NCBI GenBank assembly: GCA_028532985.1
Contig: JANCIK010000001.1
Location: 992,001-1,056,000 of the forward strand
Reading direction: 5' to 3'
From: Stropharia rugosoannulata
Taxonomy: Eukaryota > Basidiomycota > Agaricomycetes > Agaricales > Strophariaceae
DNA: 64,000 nucleotides
Shown here: positions 36,672 through 48,894 of the stretch, piece by piece
How the letters are laid out: every line of letters starts with the position of its first letter
How positions within the stretch are numbered: position 1 is the stretch's first letter
The notes under the pieces: generated by a model
Told to the model about the DNA's origin: nothing
Databases searched by the model: none
What the model saw: the letters and a program-made list of their open reading frames with translations, nothing else
Program-made: the position numbers and the translations under genes

Positions 36672-36700
36672 CAGCGATCGGATTGCCGCGTACTCGGCCC

Positions 36701-36720
36701 AGACCTTCTCAGACCTTCTC
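36701..36720. repeat. Perfect 10-bp tandem duplication
   Basis: AGACCTTCTC occurs twice back to back. Confidence 0.9.
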
Positions 36721-36951
36721 CTACCTCTCCTATGTGGAGGCCCACCAGGGGTCTCGTAAAGTCTCTCGAAAATTTCCTAGTTTCAGTCCCTTCTCTCGGG
36801 CGAGCAGATGTCTGTTCGACTCTTTCCTGAGACGCGATGATGTGCCCCGTACACTCTGGTTCGGCATGGGGTGAGTCAGCGAGACCGAGTACTGTCTCAT
36901 GATTCCCCTTCCTAGCCGCAAGCGTCTATGTACCATTCTAATTTCTCGGCG

Positions 36952-36971
36952 CCTACATGCTCCTACATGCT
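36952..36971. repeat. Perfect 10-bp tandem duplication
   Basis: CCTACATGCT occurs twice back to back. Confidence 0.9.
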
Positions 36972-39900
36972 GCAGAATGAGTAGGCCCGAAATAAGAATG
37001 GGGATAATCGCTGACGCAGTCGCCCTCATTATGATCCATCCGCCCATTCCCTCATTCCCCTGTCGTGCCTCCTCGCTCGCATGGTACTACATAGGTACGA
37101 GTCACAGCAGTATGCTCAATCGGGCGCGTTTCTGCTCCTTCATACGCTGACCATTCTGTAATGTTCAGGGTGTTTAAAAGTGTGCATCATACATAGAATG
37201 ATTCGGCGCTACCTGCACTCCGACTTCCCGCGCGCGGCAACGCGGCCGACGCCCACGCACGTCGGAGTAGCGCGACGGCTGATTGTGTACGGGGGCCTAC
37301 GCGCGCAGGCGCATCAGCGTGTACCGCTGGGTTCTAGTACGATGTCACCTGCACCTGGGCGACCCTGGATATCGGCGTACGCGATTGCGCGGGTAATACA
37401 AAGGAGAATCATTCAGCGACAGATTCGGGCGCTAAATTATCCATCGACGGACGTTAATCAGCAACCGGGCACAGACTAGTCTCCCAAAGCAGACTCCGGT
37501 GTGATACGCTTGATGACTAGGCACAAGCCACTCGAATGAGTATGACCGTAGCCTTCCCCGTGCGCCGCCGTCGTAGTTAGCCAATTACGGTGGCCGCGAC
37601 ACTGGCCACTGGCCAGGGCTAAACGTACGTATGTGCATAGCCTTGTTATCGGAACAAAACCTGATTACGATTTTAATTAAGCAGATTACATTGGTGCTCA
37701 TCCCCTGTACATTATCTACGTGCATATCCGTTGACTGTACGTAGTCATCCTTGATCCGGAAACATTATCACTGCCCGTCATGTTTCGCTTCGAACCATCC
37801 CACTGCTTCACAACCCTTAGTCTTTTAATGAGCTTATCAGTGATTGACCAGCATGACTTGTGCAGGGCGATATCCCTGATTATAAAAAAAGCTGTTGACT
37901 GCAGATGTAACTCAGATGCTAGGCATCACGCAGAAGAGATCTCGCACGTCAGCTTGATTGAGGATGGCTCCCAGTAGTGACTAAAAAATCTCTCTGTTCC
38001 GGGGCGTGCGCGTTTTGATTGATCTAGTTTTATCAGGTTTTATCCCTGTTCCTTGCCGACTCCCCCGCAAGGCCGATCCGCTCGTAGCATTAACCCATGC
38101 AAACACTTGCTTCGTGCTCCATGAAATCAGTTCTGGAACAATCCTCTGCGTGATGGTGCAGATGCGCATTGCCGTCCGTGATTGTTCAGCGTTTTCAGGA
38201 GCCCTCAGGTGCTCCACCGCACCCACCCAATACAACGCATTCTGTTACACTTCTCCGCCTTCTTTCTGGATGCAATAATGCCGGAGAAATGATGACCGGC
38301 CGAGTGCACTTGTTTTGAATGGCAGAGTTACAATGGCGGCATATTGCAGCACTATGGCGCAGAAAAACTGTTTTGGGCAATCCTCGATACGATTGAGGAT
38401 AGCCTCTATTTTCCGAGCCAAGCTTGATAATTGTAAGTTTAAGTGTCTGAATTTGATTCCCAATGCGGAGGGCGACTTGAACCGGCGCCAGTCCAAACCG
38501 GGTGGCGGATGTAGTAGTGGGCTGTAGTACTACTACTGCCTACAAGTGATCAGCAAAATTTTCTAATTAATGTTAGGCCACGAAGAAGTCGCAGAGACTT
38601 CGTCCGGCGCAGTAGCGCCACTCAGAACATATTGTCACCGTCAACTAGGTTATGTGGGAAGAGAGCAAACAAAAAATGCCGGCAGTACGCAGTTTCGCTC
38701 AACATAGGCGGTTTTTCATATAATGCGCTGATCATAACGGACATAGTAGGAGCGGGAAAATGAAGGTTTGTCGCTGCAGATTACCGGTCAAGCTTACCGA
38801 ACCTGAGGCCTGACTCTTTAATTTGAAGTACCCTCAGAGCTTACTTTACTGACCTGGTAGTATGTGGGAATGCAAGCACGCATTAATATGGGCACTCCAC
38901 TGGACGAGAACTTGCATCAATAGAATAGTATCTCAGTGTGTTATAGACAGACCTTCCAATACAGCTGCGAGTTCTAAGTCAAATTCAAGAGAAGAAGTGC
39001 GCTGCACGATCACTGATCACTGTGACTGCCAGACAGGCGAACTGATTTGGAGCGCCATTCGCGCTGCCCAAGCGCTGCCATCCCAGTGCCAAAAAGCGAT
39101 GGACCGGGCGGTCCAGGCCTGTGAATATCTTGGAAGGCTGTCTAACGCTGTCTATTCCGTATATACATAGGTGCGTGGGGGATTTGGAAGCGCCTGTACT
39201 GCCTCATGGAATCGCGTGCAGGCCCGTGAATTTTGGATTTTGGAGCCGGTTGTCTTTTTTGGAACTGTCAATGCGGACTCGCTCCCGCGTGCGTGTGTCT
39301 GGAAGGAAACGTGGTGGCTATCTGCGGGGTTTGCGTGCATTAAGCTGGTTATAAGCGGCGGAAGCGGGAGCGTGGTCGAATGCGCATCCAGTGCGCGTGG
39401 TATTCAATGTATAGTAAATATCTGCCTTCAACAGAAGAAAAGCCAAATATGGGGACATGTATCATGTCTAACTCGACTTGGATAATTCGTGAATGAAGTC
39501 GAGTTACTAGTCTGCCTATGAGTAAAATGACTATTACGGAGAAATCATGGAGAAATGACATCTGTCACCGTTTGATCATCAAGTGGTGGTCAGTACCTCA
39601 GTAATCTTATCTCCACAAGCCGCGGTGCTTGGGTACGAACAGCACCTGAGAGAGATGGTCCATACTTCAAGAAATACTGGATGTCGACTACTTGCACTTA
39701 TTTCGAGCTTCGATGCGACTCTCAAACCAGTTTGATGCCCTACTTTACATGGCCATATGAGAAGTTGCTTGGAACTATGCCTTGTGGAGCAATTGTCACC
39801 TGCTTATCTGACATTGCTAGCGTCAATCACCCTGTTCGTGTCTTTGAATGTTGAATTTATGATGCTTTTAAAGGACATGGATTTTTGTCATTATATTTAT

Positions 39901-41216
39901 GTAAAGCGAGAAAGCTCGGTACACTAATAATTCATTCTGCTTTTCAGATGGCTCCTTCCAATTTCCGAGAAGCAATTCGGAGCTGATATATATTGTGGTA
40001 AGCACAGGAAATTACTGTTCAACTGTAAAGGTGAGACTTTCAGCTTTGCGACTGTTGACGTGCACACAGCATGTTATCTCTCAGTAGTAAAGCGCAAAAT
40101 GCTAGCTTGATGCGTCAAATAAGGCAGTCCCCTTGGTTGCAGAGTCATGCAACGGGAGACGTATTAGATATACGTCTCTTTAGGCTGACATCATTGACTT
40201 TGACAAGGACGGTCCCGTACCGGTAATGCGTTATAAACCCTTTGGAGCGGTGCATGTACTTCATGATAATTTCTATCGTTGTATTTCTGTAGAAGCTGCT
40301 GAGTTTACCATTGCCTGGCGTTAATATGAGCTTATATACAGGTCTCCGAGAATGAGCATCTCGTAGAATTCATGGGGTGTTGCACTGGTGAACCTCCCTT
40401 ATTACAGCTCTCTCATCTTATCTCACAAATATAGAACTTGATGCCTCGAAGACCAGAGCAGATGACGGAGGATTGGACTGCAGAGATGGTACGTATGCCT
40501 TGTAGTAGGAAATACATTCGTCGACATACTACTAGTCAAATTTGGACCCTGATTAAGTAGCAATATGTACATCTTTAAATAGTAAATAGTGAACGGTCAA
40601 CCAGTTCATGATATCCGGACAGCTGGTACTGTCGGACGACGGAGATGTACAAGTTTACACTCTCAAGCAAGATAATCAATCAGAGCTACATACACGACTA
40701 AACGTGAGGCCTGAACTGGCCTGAACGGAGATTACTACTACTAGTCCGCCGCGCATGTCCAGTGTAACATGCCATAGAAAGTTGGGCTTCAAATTTCTTT
40801 TTATACTTTCTGATAAGAGGCTAGACCTACAGATATGTACTTCAGTAGTCTGTGTACCAATCAGGCCAAGCCAGGACCCAAAGGCCAGAGAACGAGCCAA
40901 CGTCGTGAAGCTATTTTTATACAGTTGTATTTCATAGATTAAACTCAAATTGAAGCCTACCATTTCTTAGGTTCAAAGCCGTATATGCTCAATATGTGCT
41001 ATGCTTCAGCCTGCTATATACATACAACTCTGCCTGATTTCTCCGTGATTTCCTCTATATTTCCTTTCTTTCCCCCAGTTTCCCCCTCGCTGCTATTATT
41101 TCGCGGCGCGCGCCCTCGGCTTTGTTGACAAGCTTAGTCAGCCACAAACTCCGTGCGGTGAGGTCGAGTCGGACTCCTACCACCAGCCAGATAATTCTGT
41201 CCCGGGGTCAAGACCC

Positions 41217-44129
41217 ATGGCACCCGTCCGTTCTTCTACTCGTCGTGGCGCGCAGCCAACCTCGACTCCCCCAGTTCAGGATGCAGACAGAGATGACCCT
41301 AATGCCAATAAAGAACTTTTTCTGGATCCGATGCTCGGCACTCCTCTCGCTATCTACCTCGAGAAGGACATAGACGACAAGGATGCTATAGCCCAACTCA
41401 TTGTCGTGAGTCTACTTCCGCAATCATGTGTTACAAATGTTTTGTGGCACCTCGGCTATTGGACCCATACAAGCCTGCGCTTCTCTACTGTTGGAGTCAA
41501 CTTAGAGTAATACTGCGATTCTTCTTTCTAAAAGCGAAAAGAACCGTTCAACTGCAGTGTTTACGAGCAGCCTTAATTTTTTCGTGGCAATGTCGTAAGA
41601 AAATCATTTGAACTCAAGGGCACACATAACCTGTCCAAAAGTCTTCCTGGGTTTTTCGAGATCCTCTATGCTAACTCATTGTATCTATTAGAAACACGGC
41701 GGTACAGTCTCACCAGGCTATAGTGGGGTTCCATACATTCTCGGTATGTGTATGTTAAGTATCTCGATAGTACTAGGTCATTGAAATATGCACCGATTTT
41801 TCGAAGTCGACCCGCACAAACCGTCTGGACAAAATCTTTGGAGGCAATATGCTGGCAAGAAGGGTAAAATCGTTTTGAATGCGCAATGGGTACACGAATG
41901 CGTCAAGTCAAATCAATTGCAGACTTTCCACAGCAATTGGGCTGGATGTAAAGTGACTGGATTAGAGACGTACGTTCCATTCTGCCACCCTATGTATTCC
42001 AGTCTCGTCATGGTTCAAAAACGCAAAGACAGTTTTTATGATTCTTTTCTTCTCTGTATTGCTGGACATGATGGAATCATTGAGCCGCACAAATTGGCAA
42101 ATTACAGAACAGTCGCTGATATTTCTGCAGCGTAGACTCGTCCCCACGCAGACAAGAACCGGCCGCTCCTCCTGTGAATGCCACGCCCGTTGCAGCTCCA
42201 GCAGCTCCAGCTCCTGTTCCTACCCCCGCTAATCCCCCGCGGCCAATGCAAGCTATCCATCCGCATGCATTACAGGCGCCCATGCCTCCCGTAGACCCCC
42301 TCAATCCTTACTACCAGGTATACGTGACTCCCATACCAGGTGCGCCTGCGCGAGGGATGCCGAATCAGCCACCTCAACCATGGCAAGTGACAATAGCGCC
42401 CTCTCAAGCGCATTTACACCCACCTCCTGCCCCACCTCCTCAAATGATTCATCGTCCTCCGCCACCATCTTCTCAGCCAGGGTCTTCGCAGCACTACAGA
42501 GAAGACGCCTGGGATGGCTATGCTACTCCAGATGAAATGGGTAGTCAACCGGCAACATATGAGTACCGATACAGAGATGAACAAAATAGCTGGGTCACAG
42601 GGCCAACTCCATATTATGATGCTGCGGTGCGCCAGCCCTCTGAATGACAGTTTTTTTTCTAGCTGACTGACTATTTTGTAGTATGAGCAAGCGTATGGTC
42701 AACCATCATATATGGAGGAGGCGCCTGATAACTCTTCTGCGTCAAACTCTGTAGCAGGTCAGCCCCAAATTCCGGGTGGAATTCCGGGGTCTTCAACACA
42801 GTCAGCCCAAGCCGTAAGTCATGCAGATAAACCACGAGGGCGCAAACGAACTCGGACCCAGGTCAGTCTATACTGTTAACGTCGCCAGAAACCTCCTTAT
42901 TTTCTTTATTAGCCAGCACCTGCTGCTCCTGCATCGTCATTGGTAGTTAATCGTAACCCACCCGCGCGTTCACCGACGCCTCCTACAAGAGTCGTCAAGA
43001 GTACGTATGGCGGGAATTTGTTCACCGCGGAGGATGTGATATATCTCAGGAAGTATATCGACTACTGTCAAGATCAGTCACTTGTATTGAGGTTAGTACC
43101 GGCGGCTAAATACCAGGTTTTTTTTTCAGTTCACTAAATCGCTTTGGTAGCCTTCGCGAAATATGTGAAAGGATAGCTGTCAAGGCCCCTCATCACACGT
43201 AAGTTATACATGTCGCATCTATGACCAGGTGCTCAAGTTTTGTTTGCATAGATTTTACTCGTGGCGTCGGTACTGCAATAAGCACCAGATACGGCTAGGT
43301 GGATACGCTATGGCCCAACCCGACTCCCCAATGGCAGGTGACGATATGGACCTTGAAATGGAAACGGAGGAACCAAATGGCCCTACAACACATCAACAAC
43401 AAAATGCAGTTGCAGGACCGAGTACAACAACAACGGCGACAACTTCTGCTCCTCCTGCAAGACTGGACATGGTCGCCGCAACAGCGGCCGCTGCCGCCGC
43501 ACCCCGCCGGAACCGATCACCAACGCCGCCTCGCGCACTTTTCAGGAGTACAACGGGCAAGGGCGTCGCTTTCACGCAGGAGGATGTAATGTTTCTGGTG
43601 CGATTTATGGAGTATCGCAAGTCTCAAGGCGCGCTTGATATGGTTGCGTTTTGGAAAGACGTAGCGACGAAGGTAACGCTCTCAGCAGAAACTATTGCTT
43701 CATCTTTTATCATGCTTATCTATGTTGCGCTGTCAGGCTCCACACCACTCACGCGCATCCTGGATGAAATTTTGGCGCAGGCACAAGCACGAGCTCGCGC
43801 GGTCGGACGGCGACGAGCCTCTGCCCGCTCCACCAGACAAAAAGATGCGGTACAGCAAGATGGATGATATCCTGCTCGCCAAATACTTCTTCAATAAACC
43901 GGACGGCACGTCCGACAAAATTTTCCAGGCCTTTGGTCGCTTGGTACGTGGTTGTTTTTCCTATCTTGTGGCTTCGAAGTTTTGCTAAAACCTTCTGAAA
44001 TAGCATCCGCACCACCCGTGGAAGGGATGGCAGGAGCACCACCGGATACACAAGACTAAAATCGAGCATCTCATGCAGCTTCTCGCTGCAGGTGAAGATA
44101 TCGAGGCGCACGAAATGGACGAAAGTTAG
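41217..44129 (+). CDS. Rap1-like telomere/chromatin protein: BRCT plus three Myb-like repeats
   Basis: It starts at 41217 (MAPVRSSTRRGAQPTS). A BRCT domain is assembled from four exons: DPMLGTPLAIYLEKDIDDKD, KHGGTVSPGYSGVPYILV, and GKIVLNAQWVHECVKSNQLQ with the conserved Trp. A Pro/Gln-rich linker of about 250 residues follows. Three Rap1-type Myb/SANT units come next: FTAEDVIYLRKYIDYCQDQ to APHHTFYSWRRYCNKH; FTQEDVMFLVRFMEYRKSQG to APHHSRASWMKFWRRHKHEL; and YSKMDDILLAKYFFNKPDGT to HPHHPWKGWQEHHRIHK. Each ends in HH-x3-[SG]-W. The first two share an intron in the same place inside KAPHH, showing they arose by duplication. The protein ends EDIEAHEMDES. BRCT followed by Rap1-type Myb is the order of Rap1, which acts at telomeres; that role is inferred. 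No Rap1 C-terminal (RCT) domain is recognised. About 700 residues. Confidence 0.82.
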
Positions 44130-44511
44130 CAATCCTAGTTTTCTTCTTGGTGGATGCATTTTGTCGGTCTACGCACTTGTTTTGTTGTCTTTATGATTCC
44201 TGTTCTGTTTCATGCATGGCCGTCCCTTGTTCATCTCGGTCAACCTATGCGTCTCTCTGCGTAGCTGAATGTTTTAACTTTTCTTAGTTTTTTATGCAAG
44301 TCAACGGGTCTTCGGATTGGACGTGTATTCATGCTCTATTACATGGTACAGACGGTCGGAACTGCTTTGTACCGACGTGAATACGTCTTGTCCATTTGAT
44401 TATTCTAGCAACGTGTTCCTTTCCCAAACTTGATTCCTTGCAACAGTTATTTGGGTTGATGTAAATGGAGTCCGCGTTTTTCACTTTCCCAGGGATGCCT
44501 CATTATAACAG
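44130..44511. other. 3' region of the Rap1-like gene
   Basis: T-rich sequence with no exon or repeat seen, probably the 3' untranslated region and spacer. The conserved F-box upstream block begins at about 44512. Confidence 0.4.
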
Positions 44512-44904
44512 TAGTGCTCCCACCCTGTTTGATTTCACCAACCTACCACAACCTCGTCATTCCGATTAAAATTACACTCTACTCTCTGTATCAAGGTTAC
44601 TTCATATTTCCATAGGCTGATCGGGTCTTTCTATTTCTACTGATTTGAGCACCCACGCTTGGTAAGTACACTTGCTAGCTGATTCTACAGACAGTGGCAG
44701 TGTACTAACGGGCCCTCTCTTTAAGCGCCCGTGATTGAGTTCGCTCCTCAGGCCCAAAGCTCTCTCTTGCCTTCAAGCAGATACATACTTGGCTCAACAA
44801 AAACAAAAGCTGGCTCCTACAGTGTAAGTACTCATTCAGTTCATCAATATGCCGAACTCACATTGAGGGTTAGATAGTGTCGTCGAAGCAGCAGTACCCA
44901 ATCA
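44512..44904 (+). promoter_or_regulatory. 5' region of F-box B, conserved with copies A and C
   Basis: Shared words include CTCCCACCCT, TTTCACCAAC, ACCACAACCTCGTCA, AGTGGCAGTG and TCTTTAAGCGCC. A likely leader intron runs from GTAAGT at 44824 to TTAG at 44872. The TTTAAG core is the best candidate for a TATA-like element. Confidence 0.7.
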
Positions 44905-46581
44905 ATGGCACGTAAAAACCGACGCAGAGGGGGAAAAGGTTCATCCTCATCCATACCTAAGCCTGATGTGAGTGCGCATGTCTCTGAGGTATGTCTACAG
45001 TACGTTCGTACATAGAATGCCAGTCAATGTGATAAAACACCGAATTAGCTACAGAAACCCTCTGAACATCCGCGTCCGCGGGTTTGCTACATAGACTCAA
45101 TCCCGGATGATGTTCTTTTCCAAATACTGGTTGAATTAGGACTTCCAGAGTCCATGACCCCGAAAATGTCGACAATCCTCACTTCTATCTGTACAAGATG
45201 GCGTTTACTTGTTCTAAACTCACCACTCTTATGGACAGCTATCACCAATCCATTTGACGTTCAAGCACGCTATCCAGAATTATTGAACCCGTTTGAAAGG
45301 TCTTACCCTGCTCTGATAAATATTGTATGGGACTTCAGTCAATCGCGGCCTACTTCTCATGGTATAGCGGATATCTGTCAGCAAATGGCCCTGCATTCTG
45401 AACGCTTTCAAAGGTTGACTTTAACCAATGTGCGTACGCAAACTGCGTCGATCATATTCGAAAAGTGGAAGGAATGCCGGTTGTCGTCGTTGCAGACATT
45501 CACTCTTCAAATATCTCAAATATATGCCACGCATTTTTTTGACAGCAACCGATCGCCTCTAAAACCGTTTCCCATGCCCTGGTTATTTACATCAAGTACT
45601 CTCCGGACATTAAAGCTAGAGAATGTAGATATTCACCACTTTCCTCAGTTATCGATCTCACATCTCGACATCAAATGCTTGCCCCCGACTTTCCAATCTT
45701 TCCAATTGATCTCCACAAGATTCCCTCAACTGGAGACGCTTATATTTAGCAATACAGACTTGGACAAAGTTGCTCATCCAAGTGCTTCTGGAAACGATTT
45801 CCACCACTTAAAAACCGGAAATGCATTTTCCAAGCTCCGTTTCCTAGCCATATGTCTACAATCCCCGATAACAAACAGCTCCGATTACGCACTTCCGCAC
45901 CTATCCACTTTCATGAAAAACGTGGAATATGTCGAAATTGTTTGCACTTGTCAACTCGCTGGGCAAATGAACCAATGGAAAAAGTTCTTGAACCAATGGG
46001 CAGAGTCACCCGAATTACGGAGGATGAAAATCAACTTTTCGCATCCCTCGCTGTGGGGTTACATGGATTTCGTGAATTTCCTTCCTCATCAAATAGTATT
46101 GGAAATCGATTATCCTCCTCAGGGCTCGGAACATGCTTTGGTCGTTAATATGTTAAACAATAGCGAGCTGAAGGGCATTGTAATCACACTAGCTCTACCC
46201 TTATCACGCTGGTTACCGCACAAACCGTTGACGTCCAGCACTTTTGCAGCGAAGATCCAATCCATGAGACCAACATTAACCTGCCCCACTACTATTCAGC
46301 TATCCCAAAAGCAGTATCCTTCTGCGTCCTCTGCTTTCTACAAGCTGGGTCCATTATTGACTATCGTACTGAGTACACCACACATATTACAGCCGAGACT
46401 TATTGGCACAACCTCTGAAGCCTGCTTTCTCAGAAGTTCAAATAAGCCTGAGGTGTCAGATAATTCTGATCACTACTATCTCCCACCCTGGATTCATCGG
46501 CGAGGGAACTCACTCGTATGGTCAGAGGCAGATTGGCCTTCTTCGATGGGTCCCAGCCCCTTCGACATTGACTCAGACTAA
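44905..46581 (+). CDS. F-box-like/LRR-like protein, copy B
   Basis: Two exons, 44905-44988 (28 codons, MARKNRRRGGKGSSSSIPKP) and 45055-46581, giving 536 residues. The F-box-like opening reads VCYIDSIPDDVLFQILVELG followed by SICTRWRLLVLNSPLLW. The Leu-rich middle (NVDIHHFPQLSISHLDIKCL) and the block CPTTIQLSQKQYPSASSAFY match copies A and C. The C-terminus differs (WIHRRGNSLVWSEADWPSSM) and lacks copy A's acidic tail. The intron sits at the same phase-0 position in all copies. An adaptor role in a Skp1-Cullin ubiquitin ligase is the usual job of this fold; here it is inference. The downstream spacer before copy C is only about 620 bp. Confidence 0.85.
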
Positions 46582-46828
46582 CCTTCTTCTACTAACTGAA
46601 ATCTGCAAACAACTATAACAGCGGCAGGGAAACCTAATGGTCGCTATTTTGAATTCACTGCTTCGGAACATTTTGTAATTGTACTGAATATGTAGTAACA
46701 TTGAGCACTGTGATTTCATGTGAGGGCGGCCGACGCCGACAGCATCTGGAAATTTAGGCCAAAACTATATATTCATCAATAATTGATGGCATACAATGTC
46801 TACATTGTAGTGCATACAACAAAACGCT

Positions 46829-47199
46829 CCCACCCTATTCATTTCACCAACGTACCACAACCTCGTCACCAATTGATCTAACCACTGCTTTCGGTACAAG
46901 GTCTCGTCGTATACTAGCAGGCTAACAAGCCTTCCTATTTATTCAAGCGCCCATTGCAGTACACACCACTCTAGTGGCAGTGCACTGACCTCTATCTTTA
47001 AGCGCCGTCATTGAATCCGCTTCTGTCCCTCGCTGGCCTTGCCAAGTTCGCAGAGCTCGACAAAGACATTTCCTAGGACCCTCTACACCAAAACGAGTCT
47101 CTCACCGGTATGGATACTCATTCAATCCATCAACACTGTGCTGAACTCTTATTGAATTTGAGCATTAGTTAATGTAGTCGAAGCTACAGTAGTCCAACA
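46829..47199 (+). promoter_or_regulatory. 5' region of F-box C, conserved with copies A and B
   Basis: It carries CTCCCACCCT, TTTCACCAAC, ACCACAACCTCGTCA, GTGGCAGTGCACTGACC, TCTTTAAGCGCC and CTGTCCCTCGCTGGCC. A likely leader intron starts with GTATGG at 47108 and ends with ATTAG at 47168. Confidence 0.7.
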
Positions 47200-48894
47200 A
47201 TGACAAGCAAAAACCGACGCAGACGAGGGGAAGGCCTACCTGTACCTAAGCCTGATGGTAGAACCCATGTTCCCGAGGTACGTCTATGCGTTCGTACATG
47301 GAGTACAGGTCAATGTAAAATGCCCAATTAACAGACTCAGCCCTCTGAACATCCGCGTTCGCGGGTTTGCTATATAGATTCAATCCCGGATGATGTTCTA
47401 TTCCAAATACTGGTGGAATTAGGACTTCCCGAGTTCATGACCCCGAAAATGTCGACACTCCTTACTTCTATCTGCAAACGATGGCGTTTCTTTGTTCTGA
47501 ACTCGCCACTCCTATGGACAGAGATCACCAAGCCATTTCCACTCCTATGGAAAGAGATCAACAACCCGTTTGGAGTCAAAGCACGCTATCCAGATGCCTT
47601 GAACCCATTCGAAAGATCTAAACCTGCCTTGATAAATGTTGTATGGGATCTCAGTCGATATGATAATTATACTCCTGAGGTTACAATAGCGAATATCTGT
47701 GATCAAATTGCCCAGCATTCCGGACGCTTGCAAAGATTAACCATAACAGCTATAACCAGCATAAATCCGCGCAGTTCAGAGATTATATTCGACAGGTGGA
47801 GGTACCCCATGCCAGTACTACAGGCTCTTACTATCCAAGTTCCCTTGCAGAAAAGTTGTTATAGATATGACGGTAACCAATACGTCCCTTCAATGCCACT
47901 GCCTCTGCACTGGATAACTGGATCAAGTAATCTTCAGACCTTAAGGCTACATAACGTTGCCATCCACCACTTTCCTCAATTATCGATTTCTCATCTTGAC
48001 ATCAATTATTTTCCCACTTTCGAGTCTTTCAAGTTCATCTCCACAAAGTTTCCAAAGTTACAAACACTTATTTTTCGCCTCAGTGCTAAACGAATACCTA
48101 CTAGGCCAGGCATAACCTCTATTAGCCGGACTACCTTGGACGACTTGACATCGGACGGGAATGTATTTTCCAGGCTCCGATTCCTAGCTCTATATATTCA
48201 ATCACCTCTTACAAACAACGGCTGTGGCGACCCGGATTATGCACTTGCCTGCCTATCGACCTTTATGCAGTCTGTGGAAGATGTCAAAATTGTTTGCACC
48301 AACCAAATCTTTGAGGATTCAGAGCAATCCGAATGGTCAGATTTTTTGGACCAATGGACAAAGTTGCCCAGATTACGAAGGATGAAGATCAAATTTTCGC
48401 ACTCCTCGCTATGGGGTAGCATAAAATTTGTGAACTCTCTCCCCCATGAAACGTTACTGGAAATTGATTACCCTCCCGAGGGCTCAGAACGTGCTTTAGT
48501 TAATATCTTAAGCAACAACAATCTGGGAGGTGTCATAATTGTACTCGCTCAGCCTGTGTCACACTGGTTACCGAATCGTGGACCATTGACGTGTAGCACA
48601 TTTGCAGCTGAGATACAATCCGCGAAACCGATATTAACCTGCCCAACTACTATTCAGCTGTCCCAAGAGCAGTATCCTGCTATATCCTCTACATTCTCTA
48701 TGCTGGGCCCATTATTGACTATTGCACTGAAGACATCACACACGTTAGGACCGAGATTCAGTGACACGACCTCTGAAACCATTTCCCTCAGAAGCTCACA
48801 CATGGAGCCATATAATGCTATTCAATACGAACCCCCTCACTGGTTTCGTCGGGTCACTCGAATGGTCAAAGGCAGATTTGCCCTTCGGCAGTGA
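47200..48894 (+). CDS. F-box-like/LRR-like protein, copy C
   Basis: Two exons, 47200-47277 (26 codons, MTSKNRRRRGEGLPVPKPDG) and 47335 or 47341 to 48894, giving about 545 residues. The F-box-like start is VCYIDSIPDDVLFQILVELG, then SICKRWRFFVLNSPLLW. A unique feature is an 11-residue tandem duplication: PLLWTEITKPF followed by PLLWKEINNPF (33-nt units at 47506 and 47539), where copies A and B have one unit. The shared C-terminal block CPTTIQLSQEQYPAISS is present and the tail is basic (RRVTRMVKGRFALRQ). The frame is intact. It is the last of a B-C head-to-tail pair. Function as for copy A, inferred. Confidence 0.85.
47506..47571 (+). repeat. 33-bp in-frame tandem duplication in F-box C
   Basis: Two 33-nt units (47506-47538, 47539-47571), each starting CCACTCCTATGGA, encode PLLWTEITKPF and PLLWKEINNPF. 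Copies A and B carry a single unit. Confidence 0.9.

Larger units (their letters stand above)
34935..41216. other. 6.3-kb stretch without a recognisable gene
   Basis: The left end (34935-35600) is the cdc24 promoter region. Open frames occur (36252-36545, 37180-37479, 38862-39170) but none shows a family motif or consistent splice-linked partners. 37190-37480 is GC-rich. Several 10-bp tandem duplications lie at 36.5-37.0 kb. 41040-41216 is CT-rich leader-like sequence of the Rap1-like gene. No transposon ends were found. Unrecognised degenerate elements or non-coding RNA genes could be present. Confidence 0.4.

Noticed and set aside
37180..37479. 99-codon plus-strand frame rich in Arg
   Set aside because: It lies in locally GC-rich DNA where chance frames are long; no motif and no neighbouring exon was found.
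42077..42304. Antisense Gly/Ala-rich frame in the Rap1-like gene
   Set aside because: It is the reverse strand of the Pro/Ala-rich linker and is explained by that composition.
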